A DNA stretch of 64,000 bases from Magnimaribacter mokuoloeensis (lineage in GTDB: Bacteria; Pseudomonadota; Gammaproteobacteria; Magnimaribacterales; Magnimaribacteraceae): NCBI GenBank assembly GCA_041860225.1, contig CP151794.1, positions 1 to 64,000 of the forward strand. Direction: 5' to 3'. Each line of letters opens with the position of its first letter. Within the stretch, counting starts at the first letter, position 1. The position numbers and the translations under genes are program-made. A model generated the notes under the pieces. It saw only the letters and a list, made by a program, of their open reading frames with translations. It made no database searches and was not told where the DNA came from. Shown one piece after another: positions 1 to 8,907 of the stretch.

Positions 1-77
<77 letters not shown>

Positions 78-110
78 CTAAAAAAAACTACCTAAAAGAT
101 GCGAAATTAC

Positions 111-139
111 TTGCATTGAAGCCCCAAAAATACTATAAA
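111..139 (+). promoter_or_regulatory. Putative sigma70 promoter for tRNA-Thr/tuf
   Basis: The spacer between the two tRNAs (78-258) carries TTGCAT at 111-116 and TATAAA at 134-139, separated by 17 bases, a good sigma70 arrangement. It would start transcription near 146 and read tRNA-Thr, tuf, tRNA-Trp and probably secE-nusG onward. Apart from this and a hairpin next to tRNA-Thr, I see no gene in the spacer. Confidence 0.4.
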
Positions 140-239
140 AGCGCTCCGAGCTTTGGGTTGTAGGTTTATTCGCTAAATATTTTAACGATTATTTATCTTC
201 TGAGTTAATCAGAAAAATTCTCTACACTCTAAAAAAAGC

Positions 240-258
240 AGCAAAAATATAGATTTTT

Positions 259-261
<3 letters not shown>
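240..261 (+). other. Inverted repeat touching the tRNA-Thr 5' end
   Basis: AGCAAAAAT (240-248) and ATTTTTGCT (253-261) form a perfect 9-bp stem with a 4-base loop. Its 3' arm includes the first three bases of tRNA-Thr (259-261). No T-run follows, so it does not look like a terminator. It may be a processing structure or chance pairing in AT-rich DNA. Confidence 0.4.
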
Positions 262-334
<73 letters not shown>

Positions 335-364
335 GGTAATAATAATTTAAATTTAGGAAAAAAA

Positions 365-1549
365 ATGGCTAAAGAAAAATTTGAAAGAACCAAACCCCAT
401 GTCAACGTAGGAACTATTGGGCACGTTGATCATGGTAAAACAACTCTAACGGCTGCTATAACAAAAGTTCAAGCAGAGTCTTTAGGTGGAGAAGCTATAG
501 CTTTTGATGGGATTGACAATGCGCCTGAAGAAAAAGAGCGTGGTATTACAATCTCAACTTCACACGTTGAATATGATTCTGAATCTAGACACTACGCACA
601 CGTAGATTGCCCTGGTCACGCAGACTATATCAAGAACATGATTACTGGTGCTGCTCAAATGGATGGCGCAATTCTTGTTGTAAATGCAGCAGATGGACCC
701 ATGCCTCAAACTCGAGAGCACATACTTTTAGCTAGACAGGTTGGAGTACCTCACATTGTTGTATTTCTAAACAAAGCAGATATGGTCGATGATCCTGAAC
801 TTATAGAACTAGTTGAAATGGAAGTTAGAGAACTTCTCACTGAATATGACTTCCCAGGAGATGACACTCCTGTGATTGTTGGTTCAGCACTTAAAGCCCT
901 TGAAGGTGATGCTGAATACGCAGGAAAAATTCAGGAACTTGTAAAAGCGCTTGATGAATTTGTACCTGAACCTACTAGAGACACCGATAAGCCTTTCTTA
1001 ATGCCTATTGAAGATATCTTCACCATTCAAGGTAGAGGAACTGTTGTTACAGGAAGAATTGAAAGAGGTGAAATTAAAGTTAACGAAGAGATAGAAATTG
1101 TTGGCATCAGAGAAACTCAAAAAACTGTATGTACAGGTGTAGAGATGTTCAGAAAACTTCTAGACGAAGGTAAGGCAGGAGAGAATGTTGGTATTCTTCT
1201 TAGAGGTACTGAAAGAGACGCTGTTGAAAGAGGGCAAGTTCTTACAAAGCCTGGAGCCATTACTCCACACACAAAGTTCGAAGCAACTGTTTACGTTTTA
1301 TCAAAAGAAGAAGGTGGAAGACATACGCCATTCTTTAAAGGATATAGACCACAATTTTATGTCAGAACTACTGATGTAACGGGGGCAGTTGAGCTTCCTG
1401 AAGGTGTTGAAATGGTTATGCCTGGAGACAACATTGATATGACTGTGGAGCTAATTTCTCCTATTGCGATGGAAGATGGAATGAATTTCGCTATAAGAGA
1501 AGGTGGAAGAACAGTTGGTTCTGGAGTAGTAACTAAAATTATAGATTAG
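365..1549 (+). CDS. tuf: Elongation factor Tu
   Basis: EF-Tu delivers aminoacyl-tRNA to the ribosomal A site as a GTP complex. The 394-residue protein has the usual length and all GTPase motifs: P-loop GHVDHGKT at residues 19-26, the switch I stretch ending RGITI, DCPGH, and NKAD. The beta-barrel domains II and III follow (for example GRGTVVTGRIERG). The gene lies between tRNA-Thr and tRNA-Trp, the position of tufB in Escherichia coli. No second copy follows fusA, so this may be the only tuf gene. Its stop codon lies one base before tRNA-Trp, so RNase P processing would cut the message immediately after the stop. Confidence 0.99.
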   Translation: MAKEKFERTKPHVNVGTIGHVDHGKTTLTAAITKVQAESLGGEAIAFDGIDNAPEEKERGITISTSHVEYDSESRHYAHVDCPGHADYIKNMITGAAQMDGAILVVNAADGPMPQTREHILLARQVGVPHIVVFLNKADMVDDPELIELVEMEVRELLTEYDFPGDDTPVIVGSALKALEGDAEYAGKIQELVKALDEFVPEPTRDTDKPFLMPIEDIFTIQGRGTVVTGRIERGEIKVNEEIEIVGIRETQKTVCTGVEMFRKLLDEGKAGENVGILLRGTERDAVERGQVLTKPGAITPHTKFEATVYVLSKEEGGRHTPFFKGYRPQFYVRTTDVTGAVELPEGVEMVMPGDNIDMTVELISPIAMEDGMNFAIREGGRTVGSGVVTKIID

Positions 1550-1550
1550 T

Positions 1551-1626
1551 AGGCCAGTAGCTCAATTGGCAGAGCGACGGTCTCCAAAACCGTAGGTTGG
1601 GGGTTCGATTCCCTCCTGGCCTGCCA
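1551..1626 (+). tRNA. trpT: tRNA-Trp (CCA)
   Basis: Complete 76-nt tRNA. The acceptor AGGCCAG (1551-1557) pairs with CTGGCCT (1616-1622), then G and an encoded CCA. The anticodon stem ACGGT/ACCGT holds loop CTCCAAA with anticodon CCA at 1584-1586. It sits between tuf and secE as in E. coli relatives, one base after the tuf stop codon, so it is almost certainly excised from the tuf-secE transcript. Confidence 0.97.
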
Positions 1627-1653
1627 CTCCGCCAAAAAAGACTAGCCTTAATA

Positions 1654-2013
1654 ATGGGAAACATTACTTTAAGTATGCAAAATTATATCCGTTGGATTGT
1701 GGGACTCACTATTGTGGGTGCTGCTGTATACGGTAATTCTTATTACTATCAAGAACCACTCCTATATAGAGTTATTGGTGTAATTATTATTTCTGGTTTG
1801 GGCCTCTTTATCTTAACTACAACCCAAGAGGGTAAAGAGGCTTTAAAGACAGTTATTGATTCTAGAACAGAAATTAGAAGAGTGGTATGGCCAACCAGAA
1901 CAGAAACAACTCAGACAACTCTTATTGTTTTGGTTGCTATAACAATTGCGGCTTTAATTTTATGGGGTCTTGATTCTTTGTTTGGCTGGGCAACTGCAGC
2001 ATTACTGGGGTAG
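1654..2013 (+). CDS. secE: Preprotein translocase subunit SecE
   Basis: SecE clamps SecY in the inner-membrane translocon. The protein has three hydrophobic segments (about residues 10-27, 37-56 and 90-110), as in the enterobacterial form. The conserved cytoplasmic amphipathic region reads EIRRVVWPTRTET before the last segment. I chose ATG 1654 (119 residues) because the open frame upstream runs back into tRNA-Trp. ATG 1675 (112 residues) is also possible, and neither start has a strong ribosome-binding site. The nusG start follows two bases after the stop. Confidence 0.95.
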   Translation: MGNITLSMQNYIRWIVGLTIVGAAVYGNSYYYQEPLLYRVIGVIIISGLGLFILTTTQEGKEALKTVIDSRTEIRRVVWPTRTETTQTTLIVLVAITIAALILWGLDSLFGWATAALLG

Positions 2014-2015
2014 AT

Positions 2016-2549
2016 ATGGATAAACAATGGTACGTAATACATGCTTACTCTGGATATGAGACCAAAGTTAGAGAGGCCTTAATGGAAAGAATTGAAAGAC
2101 TTGGAATGGATGAATTTTTTGGAGAGATTATGGTCCCTTCCGAAGAAGTTGTTGAAATGAAAGGCGGACAAGAAAGAAAAACTCAAAGGAAATTCTTTCC
2201 GGGTTACGTTCTTGTAAATATGGAGCTGAATGATGATAGTTGGCATCTAGTTAAAGATACACCGAGAGTCATGGGATTCATTGGAGGTACAAAAGACAAA
2301 CCTTCACCTCTTTCAAATGTTGAAGCTCAAGGCATCATGCAACAACTAGAACAAGGATCTGACATCACTAAGCCAAAAGTGTCTTTTGAGCCAGGCGAAA
2401 TGGTTCGAGTAGTTGATGGACCATTTAATGATTTCAGCGGAGTTGTTGAAGAGGTTAATTATGAAAAAAGTAAAGTCAGAGTCGCTGTATTAATTTTTGG
2501 ACGATCAACTCCTGTTGAATTGCAATTTAATCAAATAGAGAAAGGATAA
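2016..2549 (+). CDS. nusG: Transcription termination/antitermination factor NusG
   Basis: NusG binds the RNA polymerase clamp to suppress pausing and links polymerase to Rho or to ribosomal protein S10. The 177 residues comprise the N-terminal NGN domain (starting DKQWYVIHAYSGYE, with FFPGYVLVNME) and a C-terminal KOW domain (about 125-177, GEMVRVVDGPFNDFSGVVEEV). Length matches the family. It is the second gene of the secE-nusG pair. Its stop TAA overlaps the rplK ATG by one base, so rplK translation is probably coupled to it and there is no separate rplK leader. Confidence 0.98.
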   Translation: MDKQWYVIHAYSGYETKVREALMERIERLGMDEFFGEIMVPSEEVVEMKGGQERKTQRKFFPGYVLVNMELNDDSWHLVKDTPRVMGFIGGTKDKPSPLSNVEAQGIMQQLEQGSDITKPKVSFEPGEMVRVVDGPFNDFSGVVEEVNYEKSKVRVAVLIFGRSTPVELQFNQIEKG

Positions 2550-2977
2550 TGGCGAAAGAAATAGAAACTTACGTAAAACTTCAAGTACCTGCAGGACAAG
2601 CTTCTCCCAGTCCACCAGTAGGACCAGCACTAGGACAGCATGGTCTTCCTTTGATGGACTTCTGCAATGCTTTCAACGCAAGAACTAAAGAGCTTGAGCC
2701 TGGATTACCTTGTCCTGTTGTAATAACAGTTTATGAAGATAAAAGCTTTGACTTTATTATTAAAACAACTCCTGCTTCAGTCTTAATTAAAAAAGCAGCA
2801 GGCATAAAGTCAGGTAGTGGAACTCCAAATAGTGTAAAGGTCGGAAAGGTTACGAGAGCTCAGTTAGAGGAAATAGCTAAAATCAAAGATCCAGATTTAA
2901 CTGCCGCGGATATGGATGCAGCAGTGAGAACCTTATCTGGTAGTGCAAGAAGCGCAGGAATAGAGGTAGAAGGTTAA
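2549..2977 (+). CDS. rplK: 50S ribosomal protein L11
   Basis: L11 forms the GTPase-associated centre of the 50S subunit with 23S rRNA and L10/L12. At 142 residues it is full length. The N-terminal domain has the proline-rich switch region (GQASPSPPVGPALGQHG) and the C-terminal RNA-binding domain includes KKAAGIKSGSG. The start codon overlaps the nusG stop. In E. coli, L1 represses rplKA by binding a leader before rplK; that spacer does not exist here, so any L1 site would have to lie inside nusG. Confidence 0.99.
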   Translation: MAKEIETYVKLQVPAGQASPSPPVGPALGQHGLPLMDFCNAFNARTKELEPGLPCPVVITVYEDKSFDFIIKTTPASVLIKKAAGIKSGSGTPNSVKVGKVTRAQLEEIAKIKDPDLTAADMDAAVRTLSGSARSAGIEVEG

Positions 2978-2980
2978 ATA

Positions 2981-3667
2981 ATGAGTCAGAGCAAAAGAAA
3001 ACAGTACATCAGTACCTTAGAAGATAAAAAATATAATGTTGCTGAAGCAATGGAATTTATTCAAGCTTCTCCAAAAGTTAAATTTAACGAATCAATAGAT
3101 GTAGCAATAAATCTTGGAGTTGATCCTACAAAATCTGATCAGAATGTTAGAGGGGCAACAACTCTGCCTGCTGGTTCCGGAAAACCTTGCAAGGTAGCAG
3201 TTTTTGTTGAAGGTGATCAAGCCAATGCAGCAAAGGAAGCAGGTGCCGATGCAGTCGGTATGGAAGATCTCGCTGAAGAAATCAAAAAAGGAGAGGTAGA
3301 TTATGATGTCATAATTGCCACTCCAGATACTATGAAAATTGTTAGTCCTCTTGGTAAGGTTCTAGGCCCAAAAGGAACTATGCCTAATCCAAAAACTGGA
3401 ACCGTTACTAAAGATGTAGCATCAGCGGTAAAAAATGCTAAAGCCGGACAGATAAGATACAGAACTGATAAAGGTGCAATTATTCACGGAAGAATAGGAG
3501 ATATAAGTTATACACCTGATCAAATTAAACAGAATTTAGAAACATTATTAGACGATTTGAAGAGAAATAAACCTCCTTCAGCTAAAGGTGTTTTTATAAA
3601 AAAAGCAACTCTATCTTCCACTATGGGAGCTGGAGTTGAGATAGATTTATCTTCTTTAGTTTTTTAA
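2981..3667 (+). CDS. rplA: 50S ribosomal protein L1
   Basis: L1 builds the mobile L1 stalk that helps release deacylated tRNA from the E site, and in many bacteria represses its own operon. At 228 residues it is close to the E. coli length (234). The signature region around KVLGPKGTMPNPKTGTVT is present, as is the N-terminal YNVAEAMEFI segment. It follows rplK by three bases. A 7-bp inverted repeat (3654-3660 with 3669-3675) spans its stop codon but lacks a terminator T-run, which fits readthrough into rplJ. Confidence 0.99.
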   Translation: MSQSKRKQYISTLEDKKYNVAEAMEFIQASPKVKFNESIDVAINLGVDPTKSDQNVRGATTLPAGSGKPCKVAVFVEGDQANAAKEAGADAVGMEDLAEEIKKGEVDYDVIIATPDTMKIVSPLGKVLGPKGTMPNPKTGTVTKDVASAVKNAKAGQIRYRTDKGAIIHGRIGDISYTPDQIKQNLETLLDDLKRNKPPSAKGVFIKKATLSSTMGAGVEIDLSSLVF

Positions 3668-3842
3668 TACTAAAGCTAGGTAGAGGTTTCTTCAGTATGG
3701 TGCGATTAATCGCCCATCGAAGACCGTAGGTGCGAGGAATGGGTTCCATGCTTAATTATTTTGACCTACGCAGATGGTATATAACTGCTTGCAGTTATGA
3801 CCAAAAGATAATACCAATTATTGGTATTTGGAGGATAGGAAG
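3668..3842 (+). promoter_or_regulatory. L10 leader (autoregulatory mRNA element before rplJ)
   Basis: This 175-base gap holds a structured leader. A long-range stem CGTAGGT (3725-3731) with ACCTACG (3764-3770) encloses GCGAGGAATGGGTTCCATGC, whose inner GGAA/TTCC stem and GA-containing internal loop resemble the kink-turn site bound by the L10-L12 complex. Further hairpins are GCGATT/AATCGC, ATAACTG/CAGTTAT (3781-3798) and ATACCAA/TTGGTAT (3811-3827). The last one abuts the rplJ ribosome-binding site TTGGAGG. Position and architecture match the known L10 leader family; a covariance-model hit would confirm it. Confidence 0.8.
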
Positions 3843-4370
3843 ATGCCAATGCGCATTGACGACAAGAAAGTTGCTGTCGAAGAGCTTAAAGATATTGCTA
3901 ATAAGGCAACTTCAGCTGTGGCTGCAGACTATCACGGTGCTTCTGTTACTGAGTTAACAAAACTCAGAAAGGATGCCCGCGATACATCAGTACATCTGAA
4001 GGTAATTAGAAATACTCTTGCTAAAAAAGCTCTCACCGATACTAAATTTTCTTGTTTTGAAGACTTACTTGTTGGACCAACTATGTTAGCTTTCTCGCTC
4101 GAGGATCCTACTAGTGCGGCTAAACTTGTAAATGACTTCTCAAAGGTAAATAGTAAATTTGCAGTCAAAGGAATATCTTTAGGAGATTCTTTATTGGAAC
4201 TCTCAAAACTTTCTGCAATTGCAAACATGCCATCTAGAGAGCAGGCGTTAAGCCAGCTAGCAGGATTATTGAATGCACCTATGAACCAATTCGTAAATAT
4301 TCTTAATCAGGTTCCTTCTAAGCTTGTCAGAACACTACAGGCTGTGAAAGAACAAAAAGAATCGGCTTAA
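3843..4370 (+). CDS. rplJ: 50S ribosomal protein L10
   Basis: L10 anchors the L7/L12 stalk dimers to the 50S subunit and, with them, represses rplJL translation through the leader. The protein aligns end to end with the family (AADYHGASVTELTKLRK near the N terminus, VIRNTLAKKAL, then GPTMLAFS). ATG 3843 gives 175 residues and sits 8 bases after GGAGG at 3830-3834. An in-frame TTG at 3828 is part of that ribosome-binding site and is not the start. rplL follows after 31 bases. Confidence 0.97.
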   Translation: MPMRIDDKKVAVEELKDIANKATSAVAADYHGASVTELTKLRKDARDTSVHLKVIRNTLAKKALTDTKFSCFEDLLVGPTMLAFSLEDPTSAAKLVNDFSKVNSKFAVKGISLGDSLLELSKLSAIANMPSREQALSQLAGLLNAPMNQFVNILNQVPSKLVRTLQAVKEQKESA

Positions 4371-4401
4371 CCTTTATATAAATAACATTTGGAGAAAAAA
4401 A

Positions 4402-4788
4402 ATGGCACTAAGTAAAGAAGAAATATTAGACGCTATAGCTGAAATGAGCGTCATAGACATTGTTGATCTTATTGAGGCAATGGAAGAAAAATTTGGCGTA
4501 TCTGCTGCTGCACCTGTAGCTGCTGCTGCACCTGCAGCTGCTGCTGGAGATGCTGGTGGTGAAGCTGAAGCAGATGATGCTCCAGTTGATATCCACCTTA
4601 CAGAAGTAGGTGACAAGAAAGTTGACGTAATTAAAGCTGTTAGAGCAATAACTGGTCTCGGACTTAAAGACGCTAAAGCTTTAGTTGATGAAGCTCCTTC
4701 AGTGATAAAAGAAGGTGTTAACAAGGCTGAAGCAGACGAGCATGCCAAAGCATTGCAAGATGCTGGAGCAACTGCTGAGCTTAAATAA
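4402..4788 (+). CDS. rplL: 50S ribosomal protein L7/L12
   Basis: L7/L12 is the multi-copy stalk protein that recruits and stimulates translational GTPases. The 128 residues show the N-terminal dimerization helices (SKEEILDAIAEMSVIDIVDL), an alanine-rich flexible hinge (about 35-55), and the C-terminal factor-binding domain with KVDVIKAVRAITGLGLKDAK. GGAG lies upstream of the ATG. The 45-base AT-rich gap before rpoB contains no obvious hairpin, so there is no visible rplL-rpoB attenuator or processing stem. Confidence 0.99.
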   Translation: MALSKEEILDAIAEMSVIDIVDLIEAMEEKFGVSAAAPVAAAAPAAAAGDAGGEAEADDAPVDIHLTEVGDKKVDVIKAVRAITGLGLKDAKALVDEAPSVIKEGVNKAEADEHAKALQDAGATAELK

Positions 4789-4833
4789 CAAACTTTATAA
4801 ACATAAATAAATAATCAATAAAAAGAGGTCTTT

Positions 4834-7800
4834 ATGAGTTTTTCATATACTGAGAAAAAAAGAGTTAGAAGGAGTTTTGAAAAAATCTCCAGTGTAATGG
4901 AGCTTCCGAATCTACTTGCAACTCAAGTTCAGTCTTATGATGCTTTCCTGCAAAGATATGTTGATTCTGATAAAAGACTTAATGCAGGACTTGAACAAGT
5001 TCTTAATTCTATCTTCCCTATCGAAAGTCATAATGGTTTTGCAAGGATGGAGTACTCTGGTTTTACTTTAGGTGAACCTATTTTTGATGAAAGAGAATGT
5101 AAATTAAAAGGTATAACCTATGAAATTTCTCTTCACATAAATTGTGACCTCTTCTTTATTGATAAAGATTCAGGAAAACTAAAAGAAGGTAAATCCCAAA
5201 GTGTATATATGGGAACAGTTCCTTTAATGACAGACCATGGCACATTTATCATAAATGGCACAGAAAGGGTTGTGGTTTCTCAGCTTCATAGATCTCCTGG
5301 TCTATTTTTTGATCATGACAAAGGCAAAGGCCATTCTTCAGGTAAAGTTTTGTATGGTGCAAGAGTTATTCCTTACAGAGGCTCGTGGTTAGACTTTGAA
5401 TTCGATGCTAAGGACCTAGTCTATGTTCGAATAGATAGAAGAAGAAAACTTTTAGCAACCATACTTTTGAAGGCCTTAAAATTAACTAATCAAGAGATTC
5501 TTGAGAAGTTCTATGAAACTGAAATTTACAAAAATAAAAAGAACGATACCTACCAGCTTCAAGTAATTCCTAGGCGGTTGATGGGTCGAGTTTCCCCAGT
5601 AGATATAGAAATCAAAGGCGAGTCTATTGTTAAGAAAGGGGACAGAATTAGTGCTAGACATATTAGAAAGATTGAAGGTGCAAAACTTAAACTACTCGAT
5701 ATGCCAAAAGAAGCTCTTTACGGTCAAGTTACAGCAAAAGATATTTTGGACAAAACTACTGGAGAAATAGTTTTAGAAGCCAATACCGTAATTGACGAAG
5801 AAAATCTACCGGTTTTAGAAGAGTTAAACTTAGCTGAAATTGAAACTCTTTACATTAATGACATTGAATCAGGTCCTTATATTGCAGATACTTTAAGAGC
5901 AGACTCTACAACCAATGAAGTTGAAGCATTAGTCGAGATCTACAGGATGATGAGACCTGGCGAGCCTCCAACAAAGGAAGCAGCAACAACTTTATTTAAT
6001 AATCTTTTCTTCAATGCCGAAAGATATGATCTGTCTGCAGTAGGAAGAATGAAATTTAATAAAAGACTCGGCATAGAAGAGCTTGAAGGGGACAGTATCC
6101 TAAGTGATGAAGATATTCTAAATACCCTTAAAACATTAGTTGCAATTAGAAATGGTCAAGGGAATGTTGACGATATAGATCACCTAGGTAATAGAAGGAT
6201 AAGATCGGTTGGCGAAATGGTTTCGAACCAATACAGGATTGGTTTAGTCAGAGTCGAGAGAGCAGTTAGAGAGCGGCTTGCAACTGCAGAAGCAGACGAT
6301 TTAGGCCCCCAAGATCTAATCAATGCTAAACCGGTTTCTGCGGCAGTAAAGGAATTTTTTGGATCTAGTCAGTTGTCTCAGTTCATGGATCAAAATAATC
6401 CTCTTTCTGAGGTAAGTCACAAAAGAAGGATTTCAGCATTAGGACCAGGTGGTTTAACAAGAGAGAGAGCTGGATTTGAGGTTCGTGATGTTCACCCAAC
6501 CCATTATGGAAGAGTTTGCCCAATAGAAACTCCAGAAGGACCAAACATTGGTCTTATAAATAATTTAGCTGCATATGCCAGAACAAACGAATACGGCTTC
6601 TTAGAAAGTCCATTTAGGAAAGCTGAAAATGGTAAGGTATCTGATAGCTTTCACTATCTATCAGCTATTGAAGAAGGTGACTACGTAATAGCACAAGCGA
6701 GTGCTTTACTAGATTCAAGTAATAAATTTACTGAAGAATTAGTCCCAGTTAGATATAAAAATGAATTTTCTTTTATGCCTCCTGAAAGGGTAGATTTCAT
6801 GGACGTCTCTCCTCAACAGGCTTTCTCAGTTGGTGCTTCCTTAATTCCATTTTTAGAACATGACGATGCCAACCGGGCGTTAATGGGCTCTAATATGATG
6901 AAACAAGCTGTACCTACTCTTCAAGCAGAAAAACCCTTGGTTGGTACGGGCGTTGAAAGGTTAATCGCAAGAGACTCTGGATCCTGTGTTACAGCCTCTA
7001 GAGGAGGAACAATTGAAAGTATAGATGCAAGTAGGATAGTTGTCAGGGTTAACGAAAAAGAGATTCAAGCAGGTGATTCTGGTGTTGATATATACAACCT
7101 AATCAAGTACACACGTTCCAATCAGAATACATGTATCAACCAAAGACCGATCGTTTCGATAGGAGATAAAATCAGCAAGAATGATATCTTAGCAGACGGA
7201 CCTTCTATAGATCTAGGAGAATTGTCTTTAGGCCAAAACGTAAGGATTGCATTCATGCCTTGGCATGGATATAACTTTGAAGATTCAATTTTGATTTCAG
7301 ATAAGCTAGTCAGAGACGATAAATTCACCAGTATACACATACAAGAATTAACCTGTGTTGCAAGAGATACTAAGCTTGGGCCGGAAGAAATATCCGCTGA
7401 TATCCCTAACGTTGGAGATAACGCACTTTCCAAGTTGGATGAATTCGGTATTGTCCATATCGGTGCTGAGGTTAAAGCAGGTGACATTTTGGTTGGAAAA
7501 GTAACCCCTAAAGGAGAGACTCAGCTCAGCCCAGAAGAAAAACTTCTAAGAGCTATATTTGGAGAAAAGGCTTCGGATGTTAAAGATAGCTCCCTAAGAG
7601 TTTCATCAGGTGCAGACGGAACAGTTATTGATGTTCACGTTTTTACCCGAGACGGGATTGAAAAAGATGGAAGAGCAGAGTCTATTGAGGAATCCCAACT
7701 AGCTGAAATTCAAAAAGACATTGATGATGAATTAAAAATACTAGAGCAAGCAGCCTTCTCGAGATTAGAAAGCCTGTTAGTAGGAAAGAAAGTAGCTTCA

Positions 7801-8898
7801 GGTAAAGGTCTTAAAAAAGGATCAACCATTAAAGCAGCTGATCTTGAAGAAATTAACAAGGATGATTGGTTCAAGATTAGACTAGATAATGAAAACGCCA
7901 ATAAACAGATTGAAAATATTTCAAAAAGTCTAAAAGAATATAAAGATGACTTAGATGTTGCCTTTGGAAAAAGAAAATCCAAAGTAACTGATGGTGATGA
8001 TTTAGCCCCAGGCGTATTAAAAATCGTAAAAGTCTATCTGGCTATTAAAAGGAGAATTCAGCCAGGAGATAAACTAGCTGGAAGACACGGAAATAAGGGT
8101 GTTATTTCAGTAATTATGCCTGAAGAAGATATGCCATTTGATGAAAATGGACAGCCTGTAGATATAGTTCTTAATCCACTCGGTGTTCCTTCTAGGATGA
8201 ATGTTGGTCAAGTTCTTGAAACTCATCTTGGATGGGCTGCAAAAGAATTAGGTACTAAGATAGGTGAGATGATAGATACTGAAGTTAAGGCAGCAGAAAT
8301 TAGATCTTTCCTTTCAGAAATCTATGAAAAGGATGGATCTCAGGATCTTAGCTCTCTAAAAGATAAAGAAATTCTAGAACTTGCGGAGAATCTTAGAGAA
8401 GGTGTTCCAATGGCTACTCCTGTATTCGATGGAGCAAAAGAATCTGAAGTAAAGGCCATGCTTGAATTGGCTGGATTACCTACCAGCGGTCAAACACAAC
8501 TTTATGATGGAAGAACCGGTGAAAAATTCGATCGTAAGACTACTTTAGGTTATATGTATATTCTTAAATTAAATCATTTAATTGAAGACAAAATGCATGC
8601 CAGATCAACTGGAAGTTACAGCTTAGTAACCCAACAACCACTCGGTGGTAAGGCTCAATTTGGTGGTCAAAGATTTGGAGAAATGGAGGTGTGGGCTCTA
8701 GAGGCATATGGAGCGGCTCATACACTTCAAGAAATGTTGACAGTGAAGTCAGATGATGTTGCTGGAAGAACTAAGGTTTATAAAAACTTAGTTGATGGCA
8801 ATTTTGAAATGGAAACAGGTGTTCCTGAATCATTTAATGTTCTTACCAAAGAAATTAGATCATTGGGAATTGACATAGATTTAGAACAGATTGACTAG
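4834..8898 (+). CDS. rpoB: DNA-directed RNA polymerase subunit beta
   Basis: This is the beta subunit of the core polymerase. It is full length (1354 residues; E. coli 1342). The rifampicin pocket around residue 510 reads FGSSQLSQFMDQNNPLS followed by HKRRISALGPGGLTRERAGF, with no resistance-type change visible at the usual hotspots. The C terminus contains the catalytic-core neighbour GDKLAGRHGNKGVIS and the GGKAQFGGQRFGEMEVWALEA segment. AGAGG precedes the ATG. rpoC begins 9 bases after the stop. Confidence 0.99.
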   Translation: MSFSYTEKKRVRRSFEKISSVMELPNLLATQVQSYDAFLQRYVDSDKRLNAGLEQVLNSIFPIESHNGFARMEYSGFTLGEPIFDERECKLKGITYEISLHINCDLFFIDKDSGKLKEGKSQSVYMGTVPLMTDHGTFIINGTERVVVSQLHRSPGLFFDHDKGKGHSSGKVLYGARVIPYRGSWLDFEFDAKDLVYVRIDRRRKLLATILLKALKLTNQEILEKFYETEIYKNKKNDTYQLQVIPRRLMGRVSPVDIEIKGESIVKKGDRISARHIRKIEGAKLKLLDMPKEALYGQVTAKDILDKTTGEIVLEANTVIDEENLPVLEELNLAEIETLYINDIESGPYIADTLRADSTTNEVEALVEIYRMMRPGEPPTKEAATTLFNNLFFNAERYDLSAVGRMKFNKRLGIEELEGDSILSDEDILNTLKTLVAIRNGQGNVDDIDHLGNRRIRSVGEMVSNQYRIGLVRVERAVRERLATAEADDLGPQDLINAKPVSAAVKEFFGSSQLSQFMDQNNPLSEVSHKRRISALGPGGLTRERAGFEVRDVHPTHYGRVCPIETPEGPNIGLINNLAAYARTNEYGFLESPFRKAENGKVSDSFHYLSAIEEGDYVIAQASALLDSSNKFTEELVPVRYKNEFSFMPPERVDFMDVSPQQAFSVGASLIPFLEHDDANRALMGSNMMKQAVPTLQAEKPLVGTGVERLIARDSGSCVTASRGGTIESIDASRIVVRVNEKEIQAGDSGVDIYNLIKYTRSNQNTCINQRPIVSIGDKISKNDILADGPSIDLGELSLGQNVRIAFMPWHGYNFEDSILISDKLVRDDKFTSIHIQELTCVARDTKLGPEEISADIPNVGDNALSKLDEFGIVHIGAEVKAGDILVGKVTPKGETQLSPEEKLLRAIFGEKASDVKDSSLRVSSGADGTVIDVHVFTRDGIEKDGRAESIEESQLAEIQKDIDDELKILEQAAFSRLESLLVGKKVASGKGLKKGSTIKAADLEEINKDDWFKIRLDNENANKQIENISKSLKEYKDDLDVAFGKRKSKVTDGDDLAPGVLKIVKVYLAIKRRIQPGDKLAGRHGNKGVISVIMPEEDMPFDENGQPVDIVLNPLGVPSRMNVGQVLETHLGWAAKELGTKIGEMIDTEVKAAEIRSFLSEIYEKDGSQDLSSLKDKEILELAENLREGVPMATPVFDGAKESEVKAMLELAGLPTSGQTQLYDGRTGEKFDRKTTLGYMYILKLNHLIEDKMHARSTGSYSLVTQQPLGGKAQFGGQRFGEMEVWALEAYGAAHTLQEMLTVKSDDVAGRTKVYKNLVDGNFEMETGVPESFNVLTKEIRSLGIDIDLEQID

Positions 8899-8907
8899 GA
8901 GATAAAC

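Noticed and set aside
78..258. A hidden tRNA or small RNA in the tRNA-Tyr/tRNA-Thr spacer
   Set aside because: No cloverleaf, T-loop or CCA end can be formed; only a promoter-like pair and one hairpin are visible.
1597..1653. N-terminal extension of secE upstream of ATG 1654
   Set aside because: The extra frame lies within tRNA-Trp and encodes residues unrelated to SecE.
3828..3842. TTG 3828 as start of rplJ
   Set aside because: It belongs to the ribosome-binding site TTGGAGG, and the added residues are not in the L10 family.
3730..3957. 75-codon plus-strand frame across the L10 leader
   Set aside because: It overlaps the structured leader and the start of rplJ in another frame, and its residues resemble no protein.
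4374..4748. 124-codon minus-strand frame opposite rplL
   Set aside because: Its Ser/Ala-rich translation is the mirror of the alanine-rich L12 hinge codons, a typical shadow frame.
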